A stretch of DNA of 64,000 bases from NCBI GenBank assembly GCA_035048815.1, contig JAUCBN010000012.1:320001-384000 (forward strand), in the 5' to 3' direction. The notes beneath the pieces were generated by a model, which saw only the letters and a program-made list of their open reading frames with translations, did not search any database and was not told the origin of the DNA. The DNA comes from Abelmoschus esculentus (Eukaryota > Streptophyta > Magnoliopsida > Malvales > Malvaceae). A program made the translations under genes and the position numbers. This document shows, piece by piece, positions 13,298-25,199 of the stretch. Position 1 is the first letter of the stretch, and each line of letters begins with the position of its first letter.

Positions 13298-14347
13298 CTT
13301 CTCTCCGATTTCGCTCCGGCGGTAATCTAAAGAGGAATTTTGGAGTCTTTTTTTAAGCCGGTAGCGTTAAGTGGGTATGAAATTTTAAGGTGTTCTCGAG
13401 TGTCTGTAAAATATACTTTTTAATAACTTTATAAATTATAATGAATCAAGCAATAAAATTTCGATAATAAAAATAGTGAATCAATAAGTAATTTAATTAA
13501 AAATATTTATTTTAAAACTAGCGATTATAAAAATCGATAAAGTTATCTACGATAATACTATTAATTTTGACTTTAATATTTTAAATTTTAAAATAATTTT
13601 ATAATTGTTTATTTAATTTAATTTTTAGTTTATTTTTTAATAAAATTACATGTAAATTTATAGTTGAATAATAATTTTTTAACAATATTATTTTAATATG
13701 ATAAGAGAATAAAACTTTAAATATATTTTTTAATTAAAAAATATATATTTGTATTAAAAATATATACTTTTGATATTTATTTTTTTATTTAAATTTGTAA
13801 TTATTAATTCGATTTAACTTACATTTTATTCTAAGAATACAAAATTTTCATTAGTGAAATTTCTAAAATATGATTTTTTTAAATATAGTACCAACATTTT
13901 ATTTCTCAAAACATAATATTTTAAAAATAATTTTAAAAAATTCAACTTTAAACAATAAAATAAATAAAATAAAATTATAACTCTTGATATCGATTTTAAT
14001 TTTAATTTAATTTAATCTATTTTATTATTTAAAATCTTTTATAATTATTCTTTAAAATTCAAAAATAAAATGATTGATCCAATATTTTAGACAAATAAAA
14101 CATCATTTATGTTAAATTTCCCTTTTCATCCCTCTGACTCCATCCAACTTCGATCCATTCTGGTATTCGTCTTTCCTTGTACCCAATCCCTTTTGGATCT
14201 TCTGAAGAGCATACCGAAAATCATAGCTCTCAAACCATACAAGCATCTAAAAGCATCTTATTATAACAAAAGTAACAACAATCAAAATCAAGAGTCAATC
14301 AAACCTAGGCGCAGCACTTGTAAGCATAAAACAAAGGAAAAGGAAAA
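13298..14347. other. Intergenic, TRAPPC2L promoter side
   Basis: This holds the promoter of TRAPPC2L and the downstream region of the DUF1279 gene. From about 13400 to 14100 it is extremely AT-rich. I see no gene, structured RNA or clear transposon end. Confidence 0.55.
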
Positions 14348-14758
14348 TCATACGACGTTCTTAATGATCCTCCTCTTAGCCAAAAATCTTGCGATGGGAG
14401 GCGTAAGTGCGATGGTGATAGGAACACGAACGGGGATCAAGGCCTTGTTACAAATCACGGCCAACGCAAGTGCTCCGCCGCTGGAAGCTGCAAGCTCAGC
14501 CGTACGATTCCTTTTCTTCTCTTCGATCACCGCCGTCGGTTCTTCCATCGATTGCGGATATGAGTTTTGGTTCTTTCGGTCATCAGAAAATCCTGGGAGA
14601 TGTAATTTGTCGAGCAACGATTCGACGTCGACGTTGTTCTTGATGGCTACGTAAAGGCCGGTGATCGAAGCTGCGGAGACCGAGAAATGAACCCCGAGCG
14701 CCACTTTCCCGTACTTGTTCAAAAACTGCTTGAATCGGGTTCCACTGGAAGCAGCCAT
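14348..14758 (-). CDS. DUF1279 (FAM210-like) membrane protein
   Basis: This intronless reading frame encodes 136 aa from the ATG at 14758, reading MAASSGTRFKQFLNKYGKVA. The reading frame is open further upstream to 14884, but this ATG matches the usual start of the family, so the upstream 42 codons are taken as 5' UTR. The DUF1279 core is the segment FLNKYGKVALGVHFSVSAAS followed by a hydrophobic stretch and DVESLLDKL. A second hydrophobic segment near the C terminus, about residues 100-120, ends in a basic AKRRIIKNVV tail. Animal FAM210 relatives are mitochondrial, and an organellar membrane location is likely here. The molecular function is not known. Confidence 0.82.
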   Translation of the reverse strand: MAASSGTRFKQFLNKYGKVALGVHFSVSAASITGLYVAIKNNVDVESLLDKLHLPGFSDDRKNQNSYPQSMEEPTAVIEEKKRNRTAELAASSGGALALAVICNKALIPVRVPITIALTPPIARFLAKRRIIKNVV

Positions 14759-15820
14759 ATTTGTTCCCTGATTTGAAACTTCTGGTTTGAAAACGAAACC
14801 GAAGATTTTGTGTTTGGCACTTGGAAAAATGGAAATGGTGTGAGATCTAGGGGTTTCTTTCGTTTCATGTTCTTCGCCTAACAAATTCTGGATTTAGCTT
14901 TGGAAAAACATTGGGCTGTCCTCTCAGGCTTGCTGTTTTACTTTATCCAATGGGCCTCACGGAAATTATTTTCTTTACAAATGATTTCAAAAACAAGAAA
15001 ATGACATTGATTTAAAAACTTAAATCAGATAATTTAACATGTTAATTAATTAAAGTATCTGATTTAATTATTACAATTCATAATAAAAAATTAATAATTC
15101 AAATTTATTAATTAATTAAATTTATATATATACATAAACTTAATCTAAAATAAACCCACGCATGATTTAAATAAGATCTAAATTAACATTAGAAAGTTGT
15201 CCGTATAAATTCTATTTTATTGGTATTATTTCAACTCTTTTAATTATTAATAATTTGAGAACGGTATCAGCAGAGTGGTAGATCTTTGGATGCTTGCTGG
15301 ATTCCTTGTTTTATATATTTTCTTTTAATAAAGAAAAATGGAAATGTCCAAATCCATGCATGAAATTTAATTTTAATTTAATTTTAAACAAAGTCTAGAG
15401 TCCTTTTGCCTTTTGGATATAAAAGTCAACATCTTTGCGTCATACATGACCTTTGCACTAATAAAATTGGTTTATAGACCATTTTAGTACATGAACTTGC
15501 TATTTTCCGATGTACTTTTTTAAAAAAATTATATAAGTGAAATTTTAATTATGAAAAATGTAAGAAAATGATATTTAAAAAAAAAACAGTATGATTATGA
15601 ATAATTGAAGTAATTGAATTTTATTTTAAATAGAAATTACAAATATTGAATCAAAGTTCGAAAATTATAAATATTTTACTTTGCTACAAGAAAACGAGCG
15701 AAGTCATTATGTCTTTTCAGTCCATTGGATCATGGAATCAAAGCAGCAATCTTCCTCTGAAATCCACGCCAACTTTTGTCGTACAGGTCAGGCAACAACA
15801 ACGCCATCCTTCTTTGACGG

Positions 15821-15945
15821 AAATAATTAATAAAAATAAAGTAAAAAATTAACTATTTACTTATCATGATACATTGATAAATTATTTTATAAAGAAACTA
15901 CATAAATAACTTAAATAATTAATAAAAATAAAGTAAAAAATTAAC
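15821..15945. repeat. 33-bp perfect direct repeat pair
   Basis: Two identical 33-bp copies lie at 15821-15853 and 15913-15945, 92 bp apart. They are AT-rich and built around AATAATTAATAAAAATAAAG. Between them is a 59-bp spacer. Confidence 0.9.
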
Positions 15946-16354
15946 GTAATATTACAATACCTGAAAGTTCCAGAGTTTTTGGTGACGGTCAAACTACGAA
16001 ATCCCGAAGACAAAAGAGTTCATTTTTCAGACAATCCCTTTAGTCAAACTTTCAGATAGAAATTTGGAAACTTTTCAACAATATAATATTGTCCACGGAG
16101 GAACAATTGCACTTTGATTCTCTTTTGGTTTCTGAGTTGATCTCAATCTATAGCTTTCTTTCTGGTATTTTCCTCCCCTCTACTTCTTTATCAAAGTTGT
16201 CTTTGTTTATTTATTACTGCATAGACTCATATCTGCCTTGGGATTTTGCATGTGCTTTTCAGTTTTTGTTTATAGAAGGTGATATTTTGGAATTAATATG
16301 AACAACATCTGTTTGGAAGGGTGGAAAGTGTGGGAAAACATGAAAGAAAGTTGA

Positions 16355-16362
16355 TATATAAA
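16355..16362 (+). promoter_or_regulatory. Probable TATA box of pEARLI4-like gene
   Basis: TATATAAA lies about 25-30 bp upstream of a CTT/CCT-rich tract typical of plant 5' UTRs, and about 370 bp upstream of the chosen ATG. A 5' UTR intron may separate the two. Confidence 0.5.
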
Positions 16363-16379
16363 CATTAATTTTATGGGTT

Positions 16380-16414
16380 ATCTTCTTCTTCTTCTTCCTC
16401 CTCCTCCTCCTCCT
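16380..16414 (+). repeat. (TTC)n(CTC)n tract in probable 5' UTR
   Basis: A pyrimidine microsatellite of about 5-6 TTC followed by about 6 CTC units. Such tracts are common near plant transcription starts. Confidence 0.85.
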
Positions 16415-16726
16415 CTTTTACTTCTTTTTGATCCTTTGTGACCACCATGACTTGTGAATTTTTGGGTCAAAGTTTTCCTGCGTTTCTCTTGTTAAGGATC
16501 GGATCTAAGTTTTCTCATCCTAATTCGAGTTTTTTTCTGTGTGATTAAATTCTAATTTTGCAAATTGTTTTCTGCGGTAAAGGATCAAACACTTGGTATA
16601 TGGTGAAAGTTCTAATATAGCAAGGATCTTTGTGCTTTACTATTTCAATTGCATGTAATTTTTTTTTGTGTGTGTGGATTTTGTGTTTTAATTTTTTTGT
16701 TTCTGTGTTTTGCAAAGGTAAAGGCC

Positions 16727-19063
16727 ATGGATGGGAATGGAAGAGTTCACCCAGATTGTCCAAATGCTGCAAATCCATACCATGAATGTGGTGTCCTCTG
16801 CTTGGAGAAGATTGCTGAAGGCAAAGGAACAAAGGCAAAGGAAAAAAGGACATTAAGTAATCAAATCCCATCCTTGCTTAGTTGCTTTATTTCCAGCATT
16901 TTATGGTCATTGTTTGTTCAATTCTATGCAAAATCACTGTCCATTTTCCTGTTAGATGTTTAATGGAAAATATGTCGATCTTAAGCTTCATGTGCTATTG
17001 ATTAGTTCACTGTTATAGATGCAAGGTTGATGACTAGAATCTAGAAGTTTATTTGTGGAACTTTTTGGTCTTAAAACCAATGCATCATCGATCCAAAGGA
17101 AGATTTGGTCTGTCATGTTGGTTGAGTACTCATTAGCGTTTTGCACAAACCAAGGTTCGAATTTGTTAGTAGTTTCATTTCGTGGTGATCTGTAAGTACC
17201 ACTAGTAGTCCTCTTTGAGGGCTCCCCTTGGACTGGATAGCTTCCCTGACCTAAACTTTCATTTATCAAAAAATGTCAATGATTGATAGTAATTAGTATG
17301 TGTGTATGAGAAAAATGTCTCCGGGGAAAGAGTGTGTTCGGAATATATGTTTGTTCATGTGTCGGTCAACTGTGGTTTGATTAAGCTCACCGACACGATG
17401 ATTTGAATTTTCTGGTTAGGACCTTAGGACTTGGTTTTCCCTCGTCTGTAATTTGATTTTATTTTTGTTGAAGGACTATAGTTTCATTTTTAGCTTGGCT
17501 GATAAGGAGATGTTTGCAAGGTTACCATAGGAACGACAAATATGTTATCATTGGCTTATTTTCTGATCGGAGTTTGAAAACGTAAAAAAGTGGTAAAGGA
17601 ACATAGTTGTGCATAATCAAAGGAATGACCAGGTAGAGTGCAACCAAATTGCCCTAAAGCATCTAACTCATGCAAAAGATGTGAAGTAGAACATAAAAGA
17701 ATTCGTTGCGGATGCTTAGGCTGTGGTAATATTCTGATATTTTATTTGTTTTGGTTTGGCACAATATTGCGGCTGAGGTAATTTTTATTCTGATAGACTT
17801 TTATATATTTTTGATAGTTTGGTAACATCGATGGACTCCACGAAATTGATGTTTCTTTCAAGGTGCAAGCAATGTTACATGTTCCTGACTACACTTGTTG
17901 TCATTGTAGGTTCAAAATTTCTTGATGTCTCGAGAAGCTTTGGTAGGAAAAAGAAATCTGAATCTCTGCCAAAGACCCCTCAAGCACTTGAAAGCCCCCA
18001 TGGAGCAGGTGCAGTTTACCCTGGTGACCCTAGGTCACCTCGGTCTCATTTTTCTAGGAAGAAGTTGGAAGTGGAGAATGGTGAGTCGTTTTCTTCCTCT
18101 GAGCAACACTCCGGAGAGATATATTCTCAAGATCAATCGTTTGAGAAGACACCAATTCAATACTCTCAACCTTTGCAGACGTCCGGAAAACTCATGGTAG
18201 GTTCCTCTCTCTCATTGGAAAACTTGCACAACCGCACACATGCATACGTAAGCATTAGTTGTTCTCGGCTTCGCATCCATGTAATCCACTCTTATGCCGT
18301 TTTTCTCTTACAGCCCCCTGCTGATGCACCAACCAAATTTAAACAAGAAGAGAAGGTACAAGATTCACCGAAGATTAGTTCAGATACAAACACTAAGGAT
18401 GCAAGAGATGCCCTTAGCTCAGCCTTTAGTTTCTTAGGGATTGGTCAAGCTCAAGAGGAGAGTGACGAGGAGGAAGAGGTCGAATCTGTTATCTCTGATT
18501 CTTGTGTATCTGTTGGAAAATACCATGTGAAAACAAGCATCTCCACGGTTCTACGGTCGATTTTAGACAAGTACGGAGACATAGCAGCTAATTGTCATTT
18601 GGAATCAGCTTCGATGCGTGCTTATTATTTAGAGTGCTTGTGTGCTGTAGTTCAAGATCTACATTCCACTCCGTTCAAGCAACTGACCAAAGCAAAAATA
18701 AAAGAGATGTTTGCTGTTCTCAAGGATGTAGAATCTGCAGGTATCGATGTTGGTTGGCTGCGTGCCCTGCTCAACGAAATCTCGGAAGCCGTTGAGCTAG
18801 TTAGTCAACGCACAACCTTCGAAGCTAAAAGGTCCATACACGACCAATCTTTAGAATCAGTAAAGAAAGAACTAGACTTGAAAGTGGAAGACCTAGCTCA
18901 GAAAGAAAAAGAGGTCGCCGTTGCACGAGAACAAGTCATGGAAACCAAGGCCCGTTTAGATGAAATCGAGCATCAGTGTTCCGAATTGGACAAAACCATT
19001 TCGACCATAGTGTCGATCATGGATAAATTCCAGGGCAAATCTCTGGCAGATGAGCTCTTGTGA
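16727..19063 (+). CDS. pEARLI4 family protein (phospholipase-like)
   Basis: This belongs to the plant PEARLI-4 family. The name phospholipase-like is historical and no lipase motif is visible. Three exons (16727-16856, 17910-18196, 18314-19063) join in phase to 388 aa. The N terminus (MDGNGRVHPDCPNAANPYHECGxLC) has a short Cys/His motif. A Ser/Pro-rich low-complexity stretch follows, then the conserved C-terminal region from about residue 210 (STVLRSILDKYGDIAANC). The C terminus is a heptad-rich coiled coil, about residues 310-380. Exon 1 ends after one base of a codon, and joining at 17910 restores the frame (AGT, Ser). Intron 2 (18197-18313) is 117 bp, a multiple of three, and has no in-frame stop, so its retention would insert 39 residues. 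A SINE-like element sits in intron 1. Biochemical function is unknown. Confidence 0.85.
17097..17273 (+). mobile_element. SINE-like element in pEARLI4 intron 1
   Basis: A pol III-type promoter pattern is visible: an A-box-like TTGGTTGAGTAC near 17119 and a B-box-like AGGTTCGAAT near 17153, about 34 bp apart. The element runs through a more GC-rich body to a TTTATCAAAAAA tail ending near 17273. I could not find a convincing target-site duplication, so the borders are approximate. Confidence 0.45.
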
Positions 19064-19347
19064 TGGTATTTGATAAGCAATACTTGATATGTTGTCATTT
19101 ATTATTACCTTTTGTTTGATACTTGAATATAGTGTCATGGAAGTAACTGTGTAGAGCGAATTAGGTAAAAGTTTTTTCTTGAATAATTGAACTGCCAAGG
19201 AGAGTTGAGCCCTTGATCTTTAGCCACAAGGCTTAAGTATTGCGGGCGTTTGTTTATTTACATATTCAGTGTATTTATCTACTTCATTAGTCATAAGCAT
19301 GTTCTGCTGACACTCGAAAGAACCAAATGGTGTGTTCCTTTTTCTCT

Positions 19348-19470
19348 TTAGTTGGTTGGGTAACTTCTGAAGGATCCCAAAGTCTTGATAGCAGCAGCTC
19401 GAAGAAGATACTGATGGTAAGCAGCCGCTGCAACAGCTCCGACTAATGGACCGACCCAGAAAATCCACTG
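19348..19470 (-). pseudogene. PIP aquaporin last-exon remnant
   Basis: Reading the minus strand gives QWIFWVGPLVGAVAAAAYHQ followed by YLLRAAAIKTLGSFRS-YPTN and a stop (TAA at 19348-19350). This is the C-terminal end of a plasma-membrane intrinsic protein, most like the PIP2 group. It covers transmembrane helix 6 and the cytoplasmic tail. The sequence immediately before WIFWVGP ends in CAG, consistent with an intron acceptor, and everything farther upstream is non-coding. No NPA motif or other PIP exon occurs before the next gene. The remnant is open and well preserved but cannot form a channel. Confidence 0.85.
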
Positions 19471-19826
19471 TCCATTCACCATTGTCACATACCAAAACAT
19501 TAATCCACTGTCTATCCAGAAAAGTTTTAGTTTTTGTTGAGCTGAGAAGAGAAAACAATGAGTTTTTCCATAGAAGAGAGAAAAAAGAAGGGTGTACAGC
19601 AAGACCATGTGAGAGCTAATTATCTCTGGGTAGGGATCAACACAAAATCAAATCCAGAAAATTAAAAAAAAAAAACTCTAAAAAATATAAAATTTATGTT
19701 GAATTGATAAATCATAATAGCAAATGGTAATTACACTTTTAAAAATTTATGTTCAATTGATTATGTCCCATGGTTGATCAATTTTCCTTATCACTTTTTT
19801 CCTGGAAAACATGCTTCCCTCCTTGC

Positions 19827-20682
19827 CTAAGAAATCAAAGCTTCTATACTAGCCTTCTTTGCTGTACTACAGACAGGGCAACAATCAAGAAAAGCTGAAC
19901 AATCTTTGCATGAACAAAGATGTCTGCAAGGAAGAAACAAAACACACGAACTTCGAGAATTGCAACATTTACACAACATCAGTGTCTTTGTCTCAACAAA
20001 TCCTCTGTTCTTCTCTTCCTCTGTTTCTCCACAGCAAGACTCTGCATCATCGACTCCATTGTTGAAACAAAAACCAGCTAAGTTTTGCTGTTGTTGTAAC
20101 TGTTCGAGCGTGTTGTTCAAAGAAACAACCATTGCTTCGTTCTCTTGTGCCACTCTTCGCCATGTCCGATTCTCCATCTCAAGTTTATTTACAAGATTTT
20201 GCAGCTCCATTGTTTTGTTCGTTGCTTTTACGAGCTCAGCATCTTTTTGGCTAAGTAAAAGAGTTGCCTTGGATTCTAAGTTTTCCGCCATGGCCGCAAC
20301 CTGTTGCTTTCTTTGCTCTTGCAATAACAATCTCAAACTCTCATTCTGGAGAAAAAAAATCAAAACCCGAATCATAAAAGAGCCTCAAACAGACATGCTC
20401 AAATGAAAGATAACTTTTTTTGGTTCTAACCTGTGATTTGATAAACTGATCAATCTCACACCTTTGTTCTTCGACTTGCGAAACCATGGTTTCACAAAAC
20501 ATCACAGATTCACCATTGTTTTCAAAACAAAGACCTTGATTTTCCGGTTGCTGTTGTTGTGGCTGAAGTTGCCGCCATTGATGGCCGAGACAGAATCGAT
20601 TAAACCCGACATTAACATGGCCATTGCCGCCAGAATCAAGGAATCCAACATTATCTGAATATAACTGAGCTTGTACCGCCAT
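19827..20682 (-). CDS. BOI-related RING-type E3 ubiquitin ligase
   Basis: This is a member of the BOI/BRG family of plant RING E3 ligases, which repress cell death and affect hormone and stress responses. Two exons (20431-20682 and 19827-20345) join in phase to 256 aa. The N terminus is Gln-rich. The middle, about residues 65-165, is a coiled coil (SLRLLLQEQRKQQVAAMAE onward). The C-terminal RING is C3HC4: Cys209, Cys212, Cys224, His226, Cys230, Cys233, Cys240 and Cys243, with spacing C-x2-C-x11-C-x-H-x3-C-x2-C-x6-C-x2-C. All ligands are present. A good TATA box lies about 110 bp upstream of the start. Confidence 0.92.
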
Positions 20683-20788
20683 TTCCTCCCAACTTTCTTT
20701 AAAAAAAAACTCTTTTTCCCCAGAAATTTTCCACCTCTGGCTATTAAAGGGACAGAGAAAACAAGAAGAAAGTGTAGGCCGTTGGGTG

Positions 20789-20798
20789 TATTTATATA
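20789..20798 (-). promoter_or_regulatory. TATA box of BOI-like gene
   Basis: The minus strand reads TATATAAATA here, 107 bp or so upstream of the ATG at 20682. Position and sequence fit a plant core promoter. Confidence 0.7.
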
Positions 20799-21394
20799 GG
20801 TGAGAATTCAGAGTTACTATTATTTTCTTTGCTTAATTTTCTGTCTAATCAAACAACTACGTACACATGCAGATTTGATGACAAAACTATCTGGTCAGAG
20901 ATTTCAGAGGGTATTTGTTTTGTTTGTTTGCCTTTGAATCAAAACTACACATAAAAAGAAAATTCTAAACTGGGTTTAATTTATAGAACACATGAATCGG
21001 TCAAATATTTTTGTTTTTTAAATTTTAGATCCATAAAAGAAACAGAATCTGAGATGTGTATCAGTTCAGTTGGAAACCCTAAAGAATAGGATTCTTATCA
21101 TAAATATCCCTTGTTATTTTATTTATAGAATTTTATAACAGTTTAATCTAATTTATATGAACATAAATCTTGAATTTTCTTTATTCAGTGTCATAGGGAT
21201 TTCATTTTCTATCTACTTTGTTTTGTCATTCACATTGCACCTTTTAACTATTGTAAATTCTCTTATTTTATGGATAAAGTTGAAGGACTGGGGTAGAATT
21301 AAACCTTTTATAAATGGTAAAATTGTGAATTTAGGAAAATTGTCTAACAAGGCATGGAGGTAATTTTCGAGTAAAAATCTGTCTATTTATCATG

Positions 21395-21640
21395 TTTTCA
21401 TACATACCTCTTGCTAAAAATTTCAAAAAAATTAAATTTTAAATCTTAACTTTTCTAAATCCTAAACCTTAAATCATACATCCTAAAAAATACACCACAC
21501 CCTTAATTCCCTAAAACCTAACCACAACCCTAACCCTACACCCTAAATCTTACGCCCTAAACCTTCTAATTTAAAACGGAGACATAAATGGAGGTATAAG
21601 AAAAAGTTAGATAATTTCCGCTCGTAATTTTTACGTACAA
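21395..21640 (+). repeat. Dispersed telomere-like repeat, copy A
   Basis: A CCTAAACC / ACCCTAACCC-rich stretch ends in GGAGGTATAAGAAAAAG and TAGATAATTTCCG. Related copies lie at 59693-59885 (same strand) and 60465-60695 (opposite strand), with the motifs in the same order. It is degenerate rather than a true telomere array. Confidence 0.7.
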
Positions 21641-22059
21641 GACCACTTGTCTCAGAATTATTAGTAAGAAAGGAACTCAATTATGAAAGGCGTGTGAATT
21701 CAATATTGTTCAGAATCCTCAACACTCTAGTACTCCACAACCCACATGGATAAACTTTGCCAGTTTTGGCAATATTGTTCATGATATGTGTGTTTTCTAA
21801 AAAACTATTCGACCCACAATTTTGATGGGGATTTTTGCTAACTTACACATGGAGCATAAATCATGGGAAATTTTGTCCAATGTCATCACCTAGATTCTAA
21901 AGGGATATATGGTCCGATATGGACAGATGGAGCTAGAAACGTCCATGGAAAAATCCTGGTTATGGAACACAGTTTCCCAGGATTTTTTCGAGATACATAC
22001 TGTTATTTTTTCATATAAAATAGTGTCAGATTGCAAAGTCTTTAATTTGAAAGCAATGT

Positions 22060-22480
22060 TTCCGTTTGGATGGGAGTAGGAAGGAGAGACCCCATGAACC
22101 CTATTCCTATTCGAATCAACCCTTTAATCACCCCCTTGCCTGCCTGCACGGCTCATCTGTATATAGTGTATTCTTCGGTACACACACCATGTGAAGTTGC
22201 GAAGACACCAAGACAACACCCACTGAACCAAAGAAAAATAAACCCCAAGTTCCTATCTACCTGTCTTGGTGCCTTATCTCACTTCATTGACCCCAAGTCA
22301 ATCTCGTATTGGGTGCGAAGTGTTAGCCACTGCAGCTTCCCAACCACGGGTCTTTGCTTTAGGCAAAGTGGTTTGGTGACATTGGCCCACAATCTAGGCA
22401 GTGCCGTCCCCACTCCAAAAGTTGTGTTCGAGTGGTGCACATCGACAGCCTAAGACTAAAACTATCCGCGTTTAAGGAAA
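22060..22480. other. Unexplained island with open 127-codon frame
   Basis: This stretch is visibly richer in C and G than its flanks. It carries an ATG-to-stop frame at 22070-22453 (+) with no recognisable domain, and a short hairpin around 22340-22375 (CTTTGC / GCAAAG plus an outer arm). It could be an old repeat, a transcript fragment or chance. I assign no function. Confidence 0.3.
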
Positions 22481-25199
22481 AAGGGCTTTTCTCCATGTTG
22501 TTTCCAATTTGACAACGATGTAACCATTTTTTCTTAGTTTCTTGTGTAGGAAACACGGTTTTGGTTTCTTGTTTTTTCCAAACTGAAATCACTTGGAAAG
22601 AGAGGGAATAGAAATCATGAAAACTGGTGTCGTGTTCGCTCCAAACTCATTACTTCTAAACACTGGCTAACAATAGATTTGATAAAAAAAAATAGATTCA
22701 GATTAGCAATATCTGTAGCTTAAGTATAGTTTGAAAGGGACGATACGGCGAGTGGCTGAGAGTTTATTTTGTTATACCGTCGAGTCTGCATCCGTCATGT
22801 CCCATCCTTCTGTGCCCCACCGCCACCCTTTTCATTTATTAAAGTCGTATCTTGTGAACCAACAACACTTTCCCAGGCCCCAGTTGGCAGTTGCCAACAA
22901 TTGCAGACTTCATTCCATTCACAATGGCTACACATCTCCTTCTCTCTCATCACTTATTCATAATGATTTAGGCATGAAATGAAATAATGCTATAATGCTG
23001 GTTTTAGTGCCTCAATTATATCAAAATTTGGATGTAATCTATTTATTTTGAAATATTATAATTATATTTTTTTATTTTTAAATTTAAGTGAAAACGTGAA
23101 TAAATACTTATAATGGGTTGATCAAATAAGATGAGATATTAAATTTTTTAGATTTATGCATGAATGCATGTTCGTAATAGTTAACCATTATTGGTAATAT
23201 AGAGGGAATATTTTCCTATTAAAAAAATATATTCATGAGTGTAATATATATAGTCTGCGTGATTGGTATAGATATAATTGTGGAGACTTGATGGAACATG
23301 CATGAATCTGCAGCACTTAGAATCAAAATGCAATAAACATCTTTAATGCAATAATACTACCAAAAATTCAAGTTTATGTAATATCTATACCTTTGATTAT
23401 CTTAAATTGAAATCATTAGAATATAAACCATTTAATTAATTATCATGCAAAACTTAGGAAGGCTCAAATTCCATCCATACTGCTCCAATATTCCTGGAAA
23501 AAAATAAGTGATAATATGTTGATGATCCCATTAATTTCTCTTCTCTTTTTCTAGGGTTTTGAGCCATGCATCGAGCAACCCATGAAGACAATAAATAAAG
23601 CACTACTAGTAATAGGGTTCCCCTTACTGGATCTCTTGAAACATGGATCATCATCATCGCATTACAGAACAGAGAAACAAGGTAAAGAGTTGCAGTATGT
23701 CAGGTTTTCTCTCTACATTGGATACCGACACACGCAACTCATGTTTACCGTAGTCTGTAGTGTTCTTTTTTATGGATGTGTTGCGGTTTGGGCAACGCAG
23801 GTTTGAATCTCACCACCAGTCTCGTAGAATTATTTGTATAGAAAAAGGTAGTTTCTCGTTCAAATTCCCCATTCATTCTTGTGTAGAAAAATTGAACCAA
23901 AGCTTTATCGTCTTTCGCTGGTATCTCCATTAACGTTTCTTTAAAGCAATTCCAAGATCTGTTTTTTATTTTATTTTTCTAAGTTTGACTTGATGTGGTT
24001 TCCAAGAAGCTTGGTTCCGACATTATAACTTAGCCACCAACAAAGAATTGACCATCACCTGCCTTTTATTTATTTTCTTGTTCTTAGTCATGAAAATCAA
24101 ACAAGAAAATAATGTCTTTTTTATACCAAACTAGCATTGTGTACTAACACCATTATTCGAAATCGAGACATCTTTTATAAATGGTCAACCACGACCATTG
24201 GAATTCAATAAATCACATATATGTATAGTTATGGGTGATTATTTAACGGAATTGAATATATTTTTTTTAAATTATTTAAGTTAGTGTATCGTATTTTATA
24301 ACTCAAACTTTATTTAATTTTTTTGATTCAATTTGAATTTGAGTTTTTATATAAATTTACTTATAATTTATTATATTATAATATAATTTAATTCAAACTT
24401 AAATGTTTTTTTTCTAATAATATAATATACATATATTTCTTCATTTTATATCAATATAAATATATCAAGAAAAATTAGAAGTTTCAACACTAATATAAAA
24501 CTAATCCAATAATTATTAAAATTTTTGAATTATTTAAACTATTTTAAATTTTATTTTATAACTCAAACTTTATTTTAAAAAATACGAGTTGAGTCAAAAT
24601 AAATTAAATTTCTTTTAATCGAGTATTTCTCAACCCAGTGTACAACAATAAAGTCATTGCATATCTTTCATGACTTTGGCTTTTACTTTCTTCTTTTTAC
24701 CTTTGAAACAAATGTTGAATTTCTATGACAAAAGGGGTACTACCCAAGCTCGCTGCTCATCCTTTCGTTAATACCTTCTTTTAACTTGAAAGGAAAAGAA
24801 ATGCTAGAGTGTGAAATTCAAACCGTTGGGGTTGCCTAAATATTGGTTTTGTTTAGTGATGTCAACAAGGATCCATGGATGCCGATTGTTATGAGCCCAA
24901 CTGAAGGAATTATCAGTATCTTGAACTGTAGGTGGTGAGAAGGGCATTGGCCTTCACCTTTTTATGCTCGACCCAACAGGCGACAAACAATACTCTTTCC
25001 TTGGACTTGGACAGATGGAAATCGACTCTCTCGACCAATAATCGAAGCATCGAAAGGACTTTGAGACACCGATGTTATCCAAGATCCGTATCATTTGTAG
25101 AGGAAATAATTGCATGATTGTAAACTTGGAACCTGGCATGCAAAGCAAAGTACTAACAATGCATGGCTGATAACTCGCTGTCCGGTTCTCCTCTACCGG

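Larger units (their letters stand above)
14759..16726. other. Divergent promoter region, DUF1279 / pEARLI4
   Basis: This 2 kb separates the starts of two divergent genes. It is AT-rich and contains a 33-bp direct repeat pair (15821-15945). A likely TATA box and pyrimidine-rich leader for the pEARLI4-like gene lie near 16355-16414. No protein-coding gene is evident. Confidence 0.6.
20799..25199. other. Long gene-poor stretch
   Basis: No gene can be supported in this 4.4 kb. It includes a telomere-like dispersed repeat (21395-21640), a less AT-rich island with an open 127-codon frame (22070-22453), and an AT-rich repeat at about 24230-24640 that shares an inverted segment with 58850-59220. The many short ORFs show no family motifs. 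Confidence 0.5.

Noticed and set aside
15257..15275. GGTATCAGCAGAG resembling a tRNA-Met primer-binding site (TGGTATCAGAGC) or a cDNA adaptor
   Set aside because: Only partial match, with no LTR, polypurine tract or gag-pol sequence nearby. Most likely chance.
17819..19063. 414-codon continuous frame across pEARLI4 exons 2 and 3
   Set aside because: The upstream part (17819-17909) is intron sequence and its start has no family match. The frame is continuous only because intron 2 has no stop. The spliced model is preferred.
21460..21570. Interstitial telomere array
   Set aside because: CCCTAAA words are scattered and degenerate, and the same order recurs elsewhere in the window, so it is a dispersed repeat rather than a telomere tract.
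23780..23830. AGGTTTGAATCTC resembling a pol III B box
   Set aside because: No convincing A box, tail or target duplication, so neither a tRNA nor a SINE can be supported.
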